A stretch of 64,000 nucleotides of DNA from Syncephalastrum monosporum B8922 (lineage: Eukaryota > Mucoromycota > Mucoromycetes > Mucorales > Syncephalastraceae): positions 1 through 64,000 of the forward strand of contig JNEN01001262.1 of assembly GCA_000697355.1 (NCBI GenBank). Direction: 5' to 3'. Positions 45,355 through 57,519 of the stretch are shown in pieces. Under the pieces are notes generated by a model. It did no database searches, had not been told where the DNA came from, and worked only from the letters and a program-made list of their open reading frames with translations. How positions within the stretch are numbered: the stretch's first letter is position 1; each line of letters opens with the position of its first letter. Position numbers and translations under genes: made by a program.

Positions 45355-46051
45355 ATGCCTAAGAATAAGGGAAAGGTAACATGAGCATGCTTTGAAGGAA
45401 ACGGGTGTTCATGAGCAATCTTTAGGGAGGTAAAAACCGAAGACGCGGAAAGAACGAAAACGAAGGCGTCAAGCGCGAGTTGATCTTCAAAGAGGAGGGC
45501 CAAGGTAACGGGAATCAGTACTTTTTTACTGTAATCGCTCATACGATGTGTTACGTCTAGAATACGCCCAAGTCACCAAAATGCTTGGCAATGGCCGTCT
45601 GGAAGCCCAGTGCTTTGACGGCATCAAGCGTCTTGCACACATTCGTGGCAAGTTGCGGAAAAAGGTATGACGTCAAATAAATAAAACCTAAAAAAAAAAA
45701 AAAAAGGAGAAGAGTAACAGAACAGGGCTCCTTACGCATCTTTTTCATATAGGTCTGGATCAACCAAGGCGATATTATTCTTCTGTCACTGCGTGAATAC
45801 CAGGACGAGAAGGCCGATGTGCTTTTGAAATACAACCCGGAAGAAGCTCGCTCCTTGAAGCAGGCCGGTGAATTACCGGATGCTACCAAGATTAACGAGA
45901 CCGAGACATTCGGTGCCGAGGAAGACGACGAGGTTGAGTTCGAGTTTGATATTGACGAGGTAAGAAACAAAAACATACAATTGTTGTCCTACTGCCTGTG
46001 TGGATGCTCATTCTGTTTGTCTTCTTTCTCTCTCTTTTATTCAAGATCTAA
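45355..46051 (+). CDS. TIF11: Translation initiation factor eIF1A
   Basis: Five exons (45355-45375, 45426-45504, 45561-45664, 45753-45959, 46046-46051) give 138 residues. The N-terminal tail [20 protein letters not shown], the OB-fold ([20 protein letters not shown], then [19 protein letters not shown]) and the acidic C-terminal tail are all present. eIF1A binds the 40S A site, promotes scanning with eIF1, and hands over to eIF5B through its C-terminal DIDDI-type motif. Here that motif is DIDEI. The final Ile and the stop come from a 6-nt terminal exon after an 86-nt intron. Without that splice the protein would run on for about 90 unrelated residues. The gene is convergent with AFG1, with 53 bp between stops. 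Confidence 0.96.
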
Positions 46052-46104
46052 AAAGTACATCATTACACGCCATCCAAATCATCCAATAAAAAGAATCAAA
46101 CAGT

Positions 46105-47773
46105 CTATAAAATGTCCTTGTTCACCCACTCCTTGCTCTGCATCTGGAAGAGACGCGACAGTGCACGTTGGAATGCGAACGCCTCCTCCTGGCCCGAAAA
46201 GAGCGGCGACTCGATGTCAGTCACGTTGAGGTCGTCCATCATCATCCGCATGCCGTCGTCCACGTCGCCGCCCTCGCTTGCGTTGAAAATGTCGACGAAA
46301 TTGCTTTCGGCCGAAGCCACAAGCGTGACATGCGATTCGTAAAGCGCATCAATGAGGGTAATAAAGCGGCGAGCCATGGCGCGGTGCTTGAGAGTCATGC
46401 GAGGGATATCAGTGAGAATGACGGTATGATAGCGCTGGACGATCTGGAGGTAATCCGCCGCGCTGAGCGGTTTGTCGCACATGTCGGCAAAAGATACACG
46501 TGCGACGCCATCGACCTGCTGCGGAATGGTGAGGGACCGGTCGAGAAAGCGAAGCGTGGCCGGGGTCATGGTCTTGCCGCTCGTCAGCTGGTGCGTGATC
46601 GCATCCACTTTGGCCTTGGTGTTATTGTCGAGAGGGTAAAAGTAGACCTGCGTCATTTCCCGCTCGATCTTGCGGTAGTCTGTGCCCGAGTCCAGGCTCA
46701 GTACGTGGCATTGATGCATCAAGAGATCGATGCAGGGCAGAAAGGATTGCCGCTGGATGCCATTCTGATAGAGTTCGGTCGGGTGGCGGTTGGAGGTGGT
46801 CACGAGGACGACGCCGCGGCTAAAGAGCTCGGTGAAGAGCTTGCGGAGGATCATGGCGTCTGCGATATCAGTGACCTGGAACTCGTCAAAGCAGAGCACG
46901 TACGACTCGCGCACGATGTCATCCGCAATAGGACCGAGTGGGTTGGGCAGCGTGGGTTGGGATGTCTTGATTTGGTGAATACGGTGGTGGATGTCGAGCA
47001 TGAAAGCGTGGAAGTGCACGCGGCGCTTGCGTTCGATGGGCAAGGTCTCGTAAAAGAGGTCCATCACCATGGTCTTTCCCGTGCCAACATCACCATACAC
47101 GTAGAGTGATTTAGGTGCAGCACTTTCTATCACAGTCGGTTGCTCCTTATGGTGATGTCCACCGAACAAATGCGACAACTACGAGATAATAAATCGTCAT
47201 GCCTTTTTCTAGTGTCACATGCCCACATGTATCACAATCACATTCGCAAATCACACACACCAGACATCCACACGGTTGACATCACTTACGGAGCCAAGCA
47301 CACCATGTGCGTGTTCTTCTGCCTCTTCTTTTGCGTGGATAGGCTTTGGCGAGTACCCTTCGAGCTCGTGCCAGAGTCTGTCGAGGCTCTTGATGATCTC
47401 GCGCTGGTGCGGGTCGCTCCGGACGGTGCCGCCCTCGGTCAATGCATCGTACCGAGCCAACGGTGTTACTACCCCAATTAACTTCTTGTTTGATAAAAAA
47501 AATCTTGTTTTTCATCTTACCCAATTCCCGGGAGCGGGCTGTATCGGTAGGGATGCGCTCGGTCACGACGCTTTGCTGGGAGTTGTGGAGTTCCTGTGCC
47601 GCAGTTGCTTCGGCAGCAAGAGTGGATTGCCATCGTCGTGATTTGGCTAATGAAGGCGACGCCGTCTGAGACAGGCGGGGACGAGGGCAGTGTGAGACGG
47701 TGCGGGAGACGGTGCGTGCTCTTGTATGGTGTTGGGCTTGGCGAGCGATGCAATGAAGACGTCGTTGTAACAT
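46105..47773 (-). CDS. AFG1: AFG1/LACE1-type mitochondrial AAA ATPase
   Basis: Three exons (47773-47521, 47468-47290, 47178-46105) give 501 residues. The N-terminus is Arg/Ser-rich without acidic residues ([16 protein letters not shown] and onward), a mitochondrial targeting signal. The ATPase has Walker A GDVGTGKT (about 173-180), Walker B LCFDEF (about 239-244), and the AFG1 motifs [24 protein letters not shown] and [10 protein letters not shown]. Afg1/LACE1 works at the inner membrane, helping to degrade or place cytochrome c oxidase subunits. The length agrees with yeast Afg1 (509). Intron 1 requires the acceptor ending GGGGTAG to keep phase. The gene is divergent from YJU2B, with 156 bp between starts. 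Confidence 0.93.
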
Positions 47774-47929
47774 GGTTGGAAAACAAAGCAGGGGCAAAAT
47801 CTAACTGTCCTCTTATGGTTTTAGAGATAATGGAGCGCACGGAAAATTTAAGAGCCGAGGCGCCCAATCTTCTTCCCTCTTTCCTTCTTTAATACATAGT
47901 GGAACTTCCCACTTTTGCTTTTTCCAACT
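47774..47929. promoter_or_regulatory. Compact bidirectional promoter, AFG1 / YJU2B
   Basis: Only 156 bases lie between divergent start codons, so the two genes almost certainly share one promoter region. It contains a pyrimidine-rich run (CTTCCCTCTTTCCTTCTTTAATACATAG, here cited only by position 47871-47898). No specific operator is recognisable. Confidence 0.45.
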
Positions 47930-49312
47930 ATGCAGCCTTTCAACAAGTACTTCCCTCCCGACTGGACACCCGACAAGGCACGTCTACTTTTATTGGACAC
48001 AGCCTTTACTTTGTACTCATTCGACAACAGGGATCAGTCAACAAGCATGTCGGAAAACATCCTCTTGGCGATCGTGCACGCAAGATCGATCAGGGCATTC
48101 TCGTTGTCCGGTAAAAAGCAAATAAGCGCCTTCTTGACCTTCTTTACAATAAGCTGACTGCGAAACAAGATTTGAGATGCCCTTTAACGTATGGTGCACA
48201 GGCTGCGACAACCATATCGGACAAGGTAGGACGGAAGGCGCGTGAGTGATTGTGTCTGACAAAGACGGGCCAGGCGTGAGATACAATGCAGAAAAGAAAA
48301 AGATTGGCAACTATTACAGCACGCCCATCCTGCAGTTCCGGATGCGCTGCCATTTATGCAGCGGCTGGATCGAGATTCACACAGACCCCAAGGTACTGCA
48401 CGCGATGACATCCTGTGAAGCATGACGCTGACTTCCTATTGAAAGAACTCGGCCTATGTCGTTGTTTCGGGTGCCCGCAAGAAGGTGGAAGAATGGGAGC
48501 CCGAGGATAATGAAGTCCTGAAATTGAAAGGTAACGCAAGCATAATGGCCACCACTTTCAGACTCACAAAGCGACAGATGACGAGACCAAGGAAAGGCTC
48601 GAGTCCGATCCACTGTATAAGCTGGAACACACAGTCCAGGACAAGCGCACGGGCGAAGAAGGCAAGACGGTCCTGACCCGACTGCAGGAAATGAACGACG
48701 CCGCGTGGGCAGATCCTTATACCCGGTCCCAAGAGCTACGGCGCAAGTTTCGCGAACAAAAGAAGCGCGACAAGGCCGAGCACGACGAAACCGAGCGCCT
48801 GCGTGATAAGCATTCGCTCGGTATTCCCTTGCTTCCCAAAAGCGACCAAGATACCCTCGCTGCAAAAGCAGTGGACTACGCAGGTAAAGTGTGCAAGGTC
48901 CTATTTCTGGATGATCCGTGGCTAATTTTGCTATATGTAGATCTGACCGAGGTGGAACAACGAAAAGCGGCGAAATCAGCTTCGGGTCTCTTTGCAAAAA
49001 GAAAAAAGGCACAGCCACTACAGACCAACCCGGTCTTGAAGCTCGGACAGAAAGCAGCAGTCCAGACGCGGATCAAGACGGACCCCTTTTTGAGCCAGGC
49101 GCCCAAGAAACGCGAGGCGCCTCCAAGTGATGCTCTTGTCAAACTCAGCAGCAGCACTGCCACCGACAGCAGCAACAAGAAACTCAAATCACAACCGGGT
49201 ATGTCAAAACAAACCGAACACGTGCACAGAAATTGAATCATGAGCTTTCCCATTAGCAACTAAGGGGCTCGTTGTCTATGACTCGGATTCATCCAGCGAC
49301 GAAGGCCATTAA
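47930..49312 (+). CDS. YJU2B: CWC16/YJU2-family splicing factor (CCDC130 type)
   Basis: Eight exons (47930-47977, 48031-48110, 48170-48225, 48274-48392, 48446-48530, 48572-48883, 48941-49198, 49257-49312) give 337 residues. The start [12 protein letters not shown] corresponds to the NKYYPPDF block of human CCDC130. [40 protein letters not shown] and [15 protein letters not shown] follow, including the two CxxC zinc pairs. A coiled-coil and charged C-terminal half follow, ending in an acidic Ser cluster ([11 protein letters not shown]). Yju2-family proteins bind the spliceosome near the first catalytic step; the CCDC130 branch is less well studied. Intron 1 has a GC donor (AAG/GCACGT), needed for phase. 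Introns 5 and 7 use the second of two nearby acceptors. Confidence 0.93.
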
Positions 49313-50253
49313 CCGCACAAGATACCCTGTACACCTTTATCAGAAACGAGAAGCCCAAGAAACCACAAGTTGGACGACGGGTTTGATCGTCAGGAAGCGC
49401 GCGCGGATGGTAAAAAAAAGTTTTTTTTTTGTCATGGCAATATTGCCCTCTGATTGGGTCATGGATGCTTCTTATTTTCGTTCATGTTGGCGAGCGGGAG
49501 AGTTTTTCTCCGTCTGCTCATCATTGCCCGTGGCGGTGATACTGTCAGATTGAAAAGATAGGTCATCATAGTACCTTGAGTGTCTTCGACACCATTCAAG
49601 GTCTCCAAAGGGCCATACATTTCTTGCATATATCAAACAAAATGATAATCGAGTACAAACATATAATTTCTTTTTGTTTTTGAAGGCGGAGAAGTATCTA
49701 TGTTGACTTTAAAACTTCAAAGGAAGATCATATCCACAGTGACACGCGCCTGGCGCTGACCTTCCAGATACGCTCAATGCATTATGATGCATTCTTTCGC
49801 GAGGAGACGGTCTTTAGATCAGCATTAAAATCCCCTTCGACAAGACAAGGGCTACAATTTTTTTGAAGTATATCCTTGTGCTTTGACAATGGTAGCTCCA
49901 GCAGCAGCCGCAACAAGAGCAGCAGCAACTTAGCTGACCATGGGCTATAGCATACAAATCAGCATACTTCGTTAATGTTCCAGAGAGACACAAGCAGAAA
50001 TTGGCTTTTTATGATTGCATAAAATGGTTCCTGAGCATCCGAAGAGGTATGAATAGGAAAAAAAAGTTGTATACCCATGCACCTCGAAAGAGTTAGCAAT
50101 GGAATACATTCTGGACGTGTCCGGAGTGCGCCTGCATTTATGAGCAAGAGAGTATGAGGAAGGAAGAATAAATAGTATGTACATGATATTTTCTTTGTTT
50201 CTGGATGTCCAAGAAAATGGTATCTAGGTGAAAATGACGTGTGATGCATTAAA
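49313..50253. other. Spacer between YJU2B and RecQ genes
   Basis: 0.94 kb between convergent genes, AT-rich, with a GCAGCAGC-type short run near 49895. No coding or RNA feature is recognised. Confidence 0.5.
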
Positions 50254-53200
50254 CTAGGATGTTGCGATATGATGCTCAAGTGCTGCAGCCTTGCAGATTT
50301 TTAGAAATCGGTTGCCGTACTGCTCGTATTTGTCGTCATCGTTCATGCAGGGTGCAGCAGCCGTAAATGAGGAGAGGTTGGTCGGAAGTTGTTTGGCCTA
50401 CACCAGACATCAGATCATAGAATCGTGAGCCCAAGGGTGGCACTTACGAGTTTCATGAGTTGGTCGGTAGGGATGACACTAGCAGCAGTCCGGATATCTT
50501 TTTCGCGCATAATCTATAGAGGGGTATCAGCTAACATCTCAGAAATAGAGCCTGGTGCTTGCCTCTTTCCGCAGGTTGACGAGTTTACTGTAGCATTGTC
50601 GAAAGCGCTCTTCTTCGGCCCGTTTGGCAGACGCCACGACCAGGGTACCCCCTCTGCTGGGGCTAGAGCCACCCATCGTTCGAGACGTGCTTCTCATCGT
50701 GCTTGCAGAGGCATTCGTGCTGGAACTAGCAGACGTACTCGTGGAGGCTGCACTCCCCACTGTTCCTGATCTGGGTCTTGACAGTGAGCTTGCCGGCGTA
50801 AAACCGTTCAAACCGGGTATCGCAGCACTCTATTCAGGCGCGTGAATAAAATCATTTTCGGAACTGGGCAAATAATCTACCTTTGTCATTTGCATGAGGA
50901 TGATACGCATGCTGCCGTTCTCCACGTCATAGGCACGCGGACCCAGCTGGATATACGAGCTCACAAAACCGGCCCGGTTCGTCTGGCTTCTTTCGTTCAA
51001 GACATCCGACAAGACCAGCTTCTTGAGAAGGCGATCGATGTCCTGCTTCTTGTAGGCTTGACCCGCACCGTGATAAGGTTCGCCTTGATACATGTCGAAG
51101 CGTTTCGACTTGCTGCCACGATAGATGTCCAAGACCTGGTTGAGTGTGATATTCTCGTGGCAACACACAGCACGCACGAGCGTGATCACATCTTTGGCCG
51201 CCTGGGTGAAATCCTCCTCAAAGCTCTGCATGTGCTGATTGTTTTTGCAGTTGTCGCAGGTATATTTGCACTGGGCCGGGTCAAAAATCTCGCCAAAGTA
51301 GGCCAAGATCTCACGTCGCCGGCAGTCCATGGCATTTTCGCAGAGCGCAATCATCTTGTTAAGGTTCTCATATTGGCGGCGGCGCTGCATCGGGTTAACG
51401 ACGCCATTCGAGTCGCCGCCGTCGATCAGCTTGCGATGCACGACCGCGTCGCGGTAGTTGTAGTAGAGGCGGCAGTGAGCGGGCCGGCCGTCGCGACCGG
51501 CACGACCTGTTTCTTGATAATATCCCTCAACCGAACTTGGGAGCGAGTAGTGGATGACGAAGCGGACGTCGGGCTTGTCGATGCCCATACCGAACGCGAT
51601 CGTAGCCACAATCACCTGGGTCTCACCACGCTGCCAGGCAAGCTGGCACCGCATGCGCTCTTCGGTGCTCAAAGCGGCGTGGTAAAAGTCGGCCCTGACA
51701 CCCGCTTTCTGAAGCTTTCCGGAAACTTCCTCACACTGGCGCCTCGAGATGCAGTAGATAATGCCGGTCTTGCCGGCGTACCGGAGCAGGAACTCGGTCA
51801 TGTCGTCGATGCGCTTGGCAGGAGCGACTTGTTTGATCTCGTAGGTCAAGTTGACTCGGTTGAAACTCTGCTTGAAGACCTTGCAGCCCTGTATGTTCAG
51901 GTTGCTCGTGATATCCTCCTGCACTATCGGATTGGCCGTCGCCGTCAATGCAATGATGGGCACTCCGGTGTAGTTGTGCTTGAGCTCACCCAGCGTCTTG
52001 TAATCAGGCCGGAAGTCATGACCCCAATGCGACACGCAGTGAGCTTCGTCGACAACGAAACGGGCGAGCATACTACTTGAATGGAGACGTTGCAGGACAT
52101 TCTGGAAGGCATTGGAGCGGCTGATGAGCTCTGGTGTAACATAGACCAAGGGTGTGCTGATCGGCGAATGCTGGAGGGTATCAAAGATGGCACGTCGATC
52201 GGCAACCGGTGTATCGCCGTTTAGAAACAGAGCCCTGATGCCGAGCACGTTCACGAGACGCTGCACTTGATCCTGGATGAGAGAGAGGAGAGGGGAGACT
52301 ACCACTGTAACGCCGCGCCGCGGGTAAGTCTTGTTGAGCACGGCCGGGAGCTGGTAGCAAAGGCTCTTGCCGCCACCCGTGGGCATAAGAACAAAGCAGT
52401 CGTCGCCCTGCATGGTGGTATTGATGGCATCGAGCTGATTATGACGGAATTCAGAGAGCTTAAAGATCTCTTTAAGGGCCCGGCGCACGTCATTCGACCA
52501 CGGAAAATCTTCACGCGGACGTGTAACGGGTTGCGAGGAAAAGGAGCCAAACTGGGAGGAAGGATCAACGGCTTCCACGACGTCATCGTCAAGCGCCATG
52601 TCAAATACAGGTGTCGGACTGGGAGGCGTCGTGGTTGATTCGAGTGCGGCAAAGGGGACTGGAGGTGAGGATGCACGCGAAGTGGAGGGTGAGTCATACG
52701 GTGAATCATTGCCAAAGAAAGATGAGGTTTGTCCACGTTTGGTTTGTGGTATCATTTTCTCGAGAAGGTCATCGTCAATATCGTCGTCGTCGTCTGGAAT
52801 GAGGATAGCCGAGCTCGAGTTGGATGTCGGTGGGTCTTGCCGTCCTTTCTCTGCCATGATGCGTTCCTGCAGCTCGGTCATGCGCGCCTCCAGCTTGGAC
52901 CTAGTGGAGGTAGCTATGAGTGATCAATGCAGTAATAGAAGAGTGGCGCGTGCGCACCTTTCGCTGATGAGTAACCGTCGCTGTTCACCTTCACCAAGAG
53001 AAACCAGGCGCTTGAGAAGTTTGTAATCCTGGGCCTCGAGATCATCCAGCTGTTTCTCTAGTTCTTCCATATCCATGGGTGGATGTGCACCTGCTTCGAT
53101 TGTGCTTGTCTGCGGCGCATGCGTTTGTGGAGCACTTGCCTGAGATACATCCATCGGGAATGCTTGTGGTATGCTGTTTTCGTGAGCTTCGGATGCTGCA

Positions 53201-53912
53201 AATCCCATTTCGGCTTCCTGGAGCTGTTTCGCGAATAGTTCGTCTTGGTATATCATGTCATCGTCAAACTAGCGAAACATTAGGAGCCAATGCAATAAAA
53301 CGCTACCATGAGACTCACCATGTCCTCGCTCACTGCATCGATGGGTTGTGGTGGTAGCACTTGTGCTTTGGGCATAGATAAATTCTGAAAGTCGTCGTTG
53401 ACGTCGAATGCATCGATACTCATGTTGTCATTCTGTTTCCTAGGATCTGAGGTCGTCTCGATCTGTTGACGTTTTCGCCTCAGGCTAAGGGTTTTATCGG
53501 CTTGACGTGAAGACTCTCTTGCGTTTGTGAGATCAATAACAGCATTGTCAGGTACGGGTGTCGGGTCAAGGGATGTCAGGTCAGCAAAGTCGAGATCATC
53601 GTCAAAAGGGTCTTCAGGAGCATGACGTTTTTGTGGAATTCTTGCTAACCGTTGTACAGGTGAAGGCGGCGGTTCTGCTCGCGAGGGCGTTCGTAATGGT
53701 GTGAAAGGCACATGAACTGGAAGACCATTCGGTTGAGTCTCAGGGCAAACCCATACGGCTGCATACATACCTTCTTCACTGCGGCCGTCACTGGGGATGT
53801 TTGCAACTTGGTCCACAGGATGCGTCAGCCTACTTGGATCGTATGGCACGAGCAAATGCGGCTTGACATGTTCCTCGAACCATTTCAAATGCTCGGCATA
53901 GTTGCACTTCAT
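50254..53912 (-). CDS. SGS1: RecQ helicase of the BLM/Sgs1/Rqh1 class
   Basis: Six exons (53912-53319, 53268-52958, 52900-50881, 50829-50563, 50513-50448, 50397-50254) give 1133 residues. The first ~440 residues are acidic and disordered with a coiled-coil patch. The helicase core has LMPTGGGKSLCYQLP (GGGKS near 478-481), VVDEAHCVSHWGHDFRPDY, ALTATA, and motif VI YYQETGRAGRDG. The RecQ zinc-binding region (CENAMDCRRREILAYFGE, CKYTCDNC), a winged-helix region, a Ser/Thr-rich linker and a C-terminal HRDC domain (CYSKLVNLRKE to YGNRFLKIC) complete the BLM layout. It unwinds recombination intermediates with Top3-Rmi1 and resets stalled forks. It is shorter than BLM (1417) because the N-terminal part is reduced. 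Intron 4, inside the HRDC domain, has a GC donor (GAG/GCAAGC). Confidence 0.95.
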
Positions 53913-54566
53913 AGCTCCAAGGGAAACAACAAAGCTGTCATTGGCCCGCTCCTATTTTTCGGCACACGCGCCCTTTTCGCGCTCAAAGAAATTTTTTGAC
54001 GCGCAAAAAGTCAACTCGGACACGCGAGCATTCGAAAGGCAATGAAATCACATAGAACTGACCCAGTACAAGACAAGGCCATCCATTATTATTTTAATAT
54101 ACCCGCATCTTCTTTCGTTTTGGCAAACATATTCAGAAGCTATTTTGCGACACCCCAAGGCTTCCCGAAGCTGAACAGGTGGAGCAACGTAGGCAATGCT
54201 ATGCACAACGCTCTTACGTTCATAGTTACGCACAATGTACAATACTGTAAATCACACCACCACCCACGCGTGTGTTGCAGTTTAAGCATACCATTCCTCC
54301 GCTGAAGTTTACAGTAAGAGATATCGTCAAGGTGCTCTGAAAGATCTGAGCTACCGTGTGTATACAGTATTTGCCTGTCGCTAGGTATCCATCCGCTCCA
54401 TTTTCAACGGCCCAGCGAGGTGAGTCAAGCAGAGGTATGTAGAAGGTACTGAGATGTGATGTGATGCTGCCTGGTGTCACCATCCAAGCAGCGTTGTGGC
54501 ATCAGCAGATCGGTAAGCTTAATTGACTATGTGTACCAATAAATGTAACATGGCCCGCGGCAAATA
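53913..54566. other. Spacer upstream of the RecQ gene
   Basis: 0.65 kb, AT-rich. It presumably holds the RecQ promoter, including an alternating purine/pyrimidine-rich stretch CTTTTCGCGC near 53972. No gene is recognised. Confidence 0.45.
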
Positions 54567-56635
54567 CACTCTTTTCCGAAATCAAAGTCGTTTTCCGGCG
54601 GAAAGAAAGTCAGAGGCTGACAAAAGTAATGCGCAAGTCTTGTCAGCCAAGTCCAAGAAAACGCGCAAGCTATGTTAGAACCATTTAATTGGATATCGTA
54701 GAGCATTTTTCTTTTTACAACGGTGCTTAGATCAAATATGAAATTAAAGCATTGGGTGACAGCTGTGTGGAGACTGATGACCGATGACGAAAGTACTGGG
54801 AGATGCATCATGTGACCCTACGAGACATTTCAGGAAAATATGTGGAATTGTTTCTTTCCTTTCATCTCAATGTCACCTCCACCCATGACAGCTGCTGTAG
54901 CAGTTTGTATTGTACTGGGCTATGATTCAGCAGTAGCAGCAAATCATAACTTGGCAATAACACGCTTGAATGAAATGGGAATGGTTCCTGTACATGCCCA
55001 CGATAGCAATCCTGTCCATCCAACAGCCATTTCCGCAGAAGTGCAAAAGGTGAATCCATTCATTTACCTTACTTATCCATTCGAAAGGAAGTTGTTTTTT
55101 CTATATTAACATGTTATATAGAAACAGTTAGCAAGGACGAAGCGCTGAAGCACTTCAAGAATATAATGCCAGTTATGCGACCTGCCGCCGAAGCTGACGT
55201 GCCTCGACAAATTGAAACCTGGGAGAATAAGTCCAACATCTGGGGACAACGTGGACAACCAAGACAAGATGGAAACCGCATCGAAGGTCGTCATTTGTGG
55301 GTATCGGATGACAGACACTTGGGTAAGACAAAGAGAAGAAGATTGAACGATTTATTCACGTAACCTTAGAGGTGGACGTCATTAATGATATCGCTAAATA
55401 CCACACCCATCTTCGCAATCATCCAATGACTAATATCGGCTATGCGCGCAAATCACCGGGAAAAGAACGATTTGAAGCAAGATGCGCCTTATTGCAGAAA
55501 ATGGTTACGCGACTGCAAGATCGATGTCTCTGTACCAAAGTGTATGTTTCTCCTAGCTCCAAGTCAGACTCACCGTTGATGCTTTGTGATCAAAACAGGG
55601 ACTATACCATGTGACGTCCTAGCGTAGCGCTGGACTCACTTATTACATGAGAGGTCCGCTACGGTCCTTCACCCGCCCACCCACCTGCTTTCTTGTCTCG
55701 TTCGCTCTCCAAAGATGTTCGAATTAAAACGGAGAACTATGAAAACCCAACTAAGCAGCAGACCTCGAAGTGTAATGGAAGGTAGACGCTTAATGTTTAC
55801 AGATGAACACTGACAATTCTTACTTTTTTCAGCTTTACACACATTGTTGAACAAAAAATCCAAGCCGATCAGATTGATTGTAATTGACTACGCGGGATTC
55901 ATCACAGATCCCAACGACATCCGAACATTTTTCCAGTAAAAATAAGAAAATAATAGTAAAAGACAGAGAGAACAATACTACAGTCATGATAATAGACGAT
56001 ATTCTCAAATCAAGGAGTTGATTGTGGACCATGGCTTGACCTTTGAACTATTTTCTCAACGTGATCTGCTTAAAAATGAAGATATGATATCCCGCTTCGA
56101 TTGCCGTTCAAGTCCCAAACATCGAGCTCTCGATATTTTATTCAGTAACCTACTTCCAATTAAACCACAAAATGTGGTTTTTGTCTTCACGCATTGATGG
56201 TGCATAGTTTCAACCTTAAAAAACTGACAGTAAAAACTTTATTGCTTATTCAAGGACATCAATAACATGGCCTGTCCATTTTCATAATTTTAAATAGGCT
56301 GTCAGGATCTTTTTCATACTGTAACGCCCATCTTTGCGCCGAGCGAACATGAATTCCCCAACTGCTTTGCAGCAGCTGACGCACTCAAGACCTTCTCGAA
56401 CATCAGTTTGAAGAATCTGATTTTGTCCTGGTCTGTATAAACGGTGTAATCTCATTTGTTCACTGGTCCTTTCGTGGGAACGCCCTTACTCTGCACTCCA
56501 TCTACATGCACAACAGAAGGTTCATAGTTGTGCACGTCATGTAAAGTGCGCAAATAATCAGTATGAGAACTGACTGTTTGAAGGGCGAACATTTCTTCTT
56601 TCCGCCGGAAAACGACTTTTGATTTCGGAAGAGTG
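54567..56635. mobile_element. 2.07 kb unit with 40-bp terminal inverted repeats
   Basis: The left end 54567-54607 (CACTCTTTTCCGAAATC then CGTTTTCCGGCGGAAAGAA) is mirrored at 56596-56635, differing only by a two-base and a one-base indel. Each end contains the short palindrome TTTCCGGCGGAAA. A gene-like series of exons (54870-56197) lies inside. No clear target-site duplication is visible. It may be a small DNA transposon or a domesticated remnant; the ends could also be a chance pair of a dispersed short repeat. Confidence 0.4.
54870..56197 (+). other. Unrecognised multi-exon gene inside the inverted-end unit
   Basis: Exon-like blocks are: 54870-55049 (MSPPPMTAAVAVCIVLGYDS start), 55136-55322 (DEALKHFKNIMPVMRP, WENKSNIWGQRG), 55370 to about 55541 (MTNIGYARKSPGKERF, LLQKMVTRLQDR), about 55830-55935 (IRLIVIDYAGFITDPNDIR) and about 55996-56197 (IKELIVDHGLTFELFSQRD, ALDILFSNLLPI, NVVFVFTH and stop). 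GT-AG introns join the first three in phase. I could not resolve the middle (55541-55830). The YARKS and LLQxM...LxDR pattern faintly recalls serine-recombinase N-termini, but I cannot confirm catalytic residues. The family is unknown to me, and the gene may be intact or partly decayed. Confidence 0.4.
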
Positions 56636-57519
56636 CATAGGTCACAAGCAGTGTCCGTGTTCCCCTAAATAATGGACCGTGTGAAAGCAGTATATCTGAC
56701 TTGCAATGAGGGTGTAAGAACCCTCTTTTTGTATACGTAATGGCTTCTGTACATATATAGAAGATATTTACACACATTGCTTCCACACCCATTTGGGAAG
56801 TGTGGTCAAGCAAAAGAGACTGCTGCGGCATCGCAACTACATCATGTGCTTGATCTAATTAAAGCGGCCAGGACGACTATTGTTAGTGCTTTATTTATCA
56901 TGACGGATATGATTTCGCAGAAACAAACGAATATGAAAGGTCGGGTACGTTAGTACGTTCGGCTTTAAGAGGAAAACCGGTGGTACACATTAATCTGTCG
57001 CGTAGTAACGGTGAGAGTTTGCAACATGAAATGGCCATGACAGCCATTTGTACGTACGTTCGATGCGACAGGAAAGCTAACGTGACCCTGAGTTTTCTTA
57101 CATGTGTGTTCTGTAAATCTGATTTATGAAACTTTTGCCATTTTAGCGCGCATATTTGTATAACCAACAAAGCAACAGACAGACATGCATACGCAGCCAA
57201 CACATTGGGTCTACGCGATTTTATAAAAATCAAGTAAAAAAGCATGTTTTACATAAACAAGTATTGTTACATACAAAGGAGTATAAAATATATAAAGTAA
57301 TAGTCATACATAATATAATAGTATCCATCGGGAAGAAAGGGGAAAGGAACAGAAGTGAAAAGAGAAGAAGGAAAAGGCGGGAAAGGTTGCGGGTTGGGAT
57401 GGGGAATAGCTTCTCTCTCGTTTAGAAGAAAAACATGTATCTAAGCAAAAATTGTGGAAGAGATAAAAGAACGACGAGGGAAATGATCAATGGACGGCCC
57501 GCCGCCTTGCTTGGTATTT
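56636..57519. other. Spacer downstream of the second NDT80 gene
   Basis: 0.88 kb, AT-rich. No coding feature that I can support. The last 100 bases are probably 3' UTR of the minus-strand gene. Confidence 0.45.

Noticed and set aside
46168..47109. A 313-codon plus-strand open frame opposite AFG1
   Set aside because: Shadow of the AFG1 ATPase exon, which has Walker A, Walker B and AFG1 motifs on the minus strand.
50842..52080. A 412-codon plus-strand open frame opposite the RecQ helicase core
   Set aside because: The minus strand carries every RecQ motif in order. The plus-strand frame is open only through codon bias.
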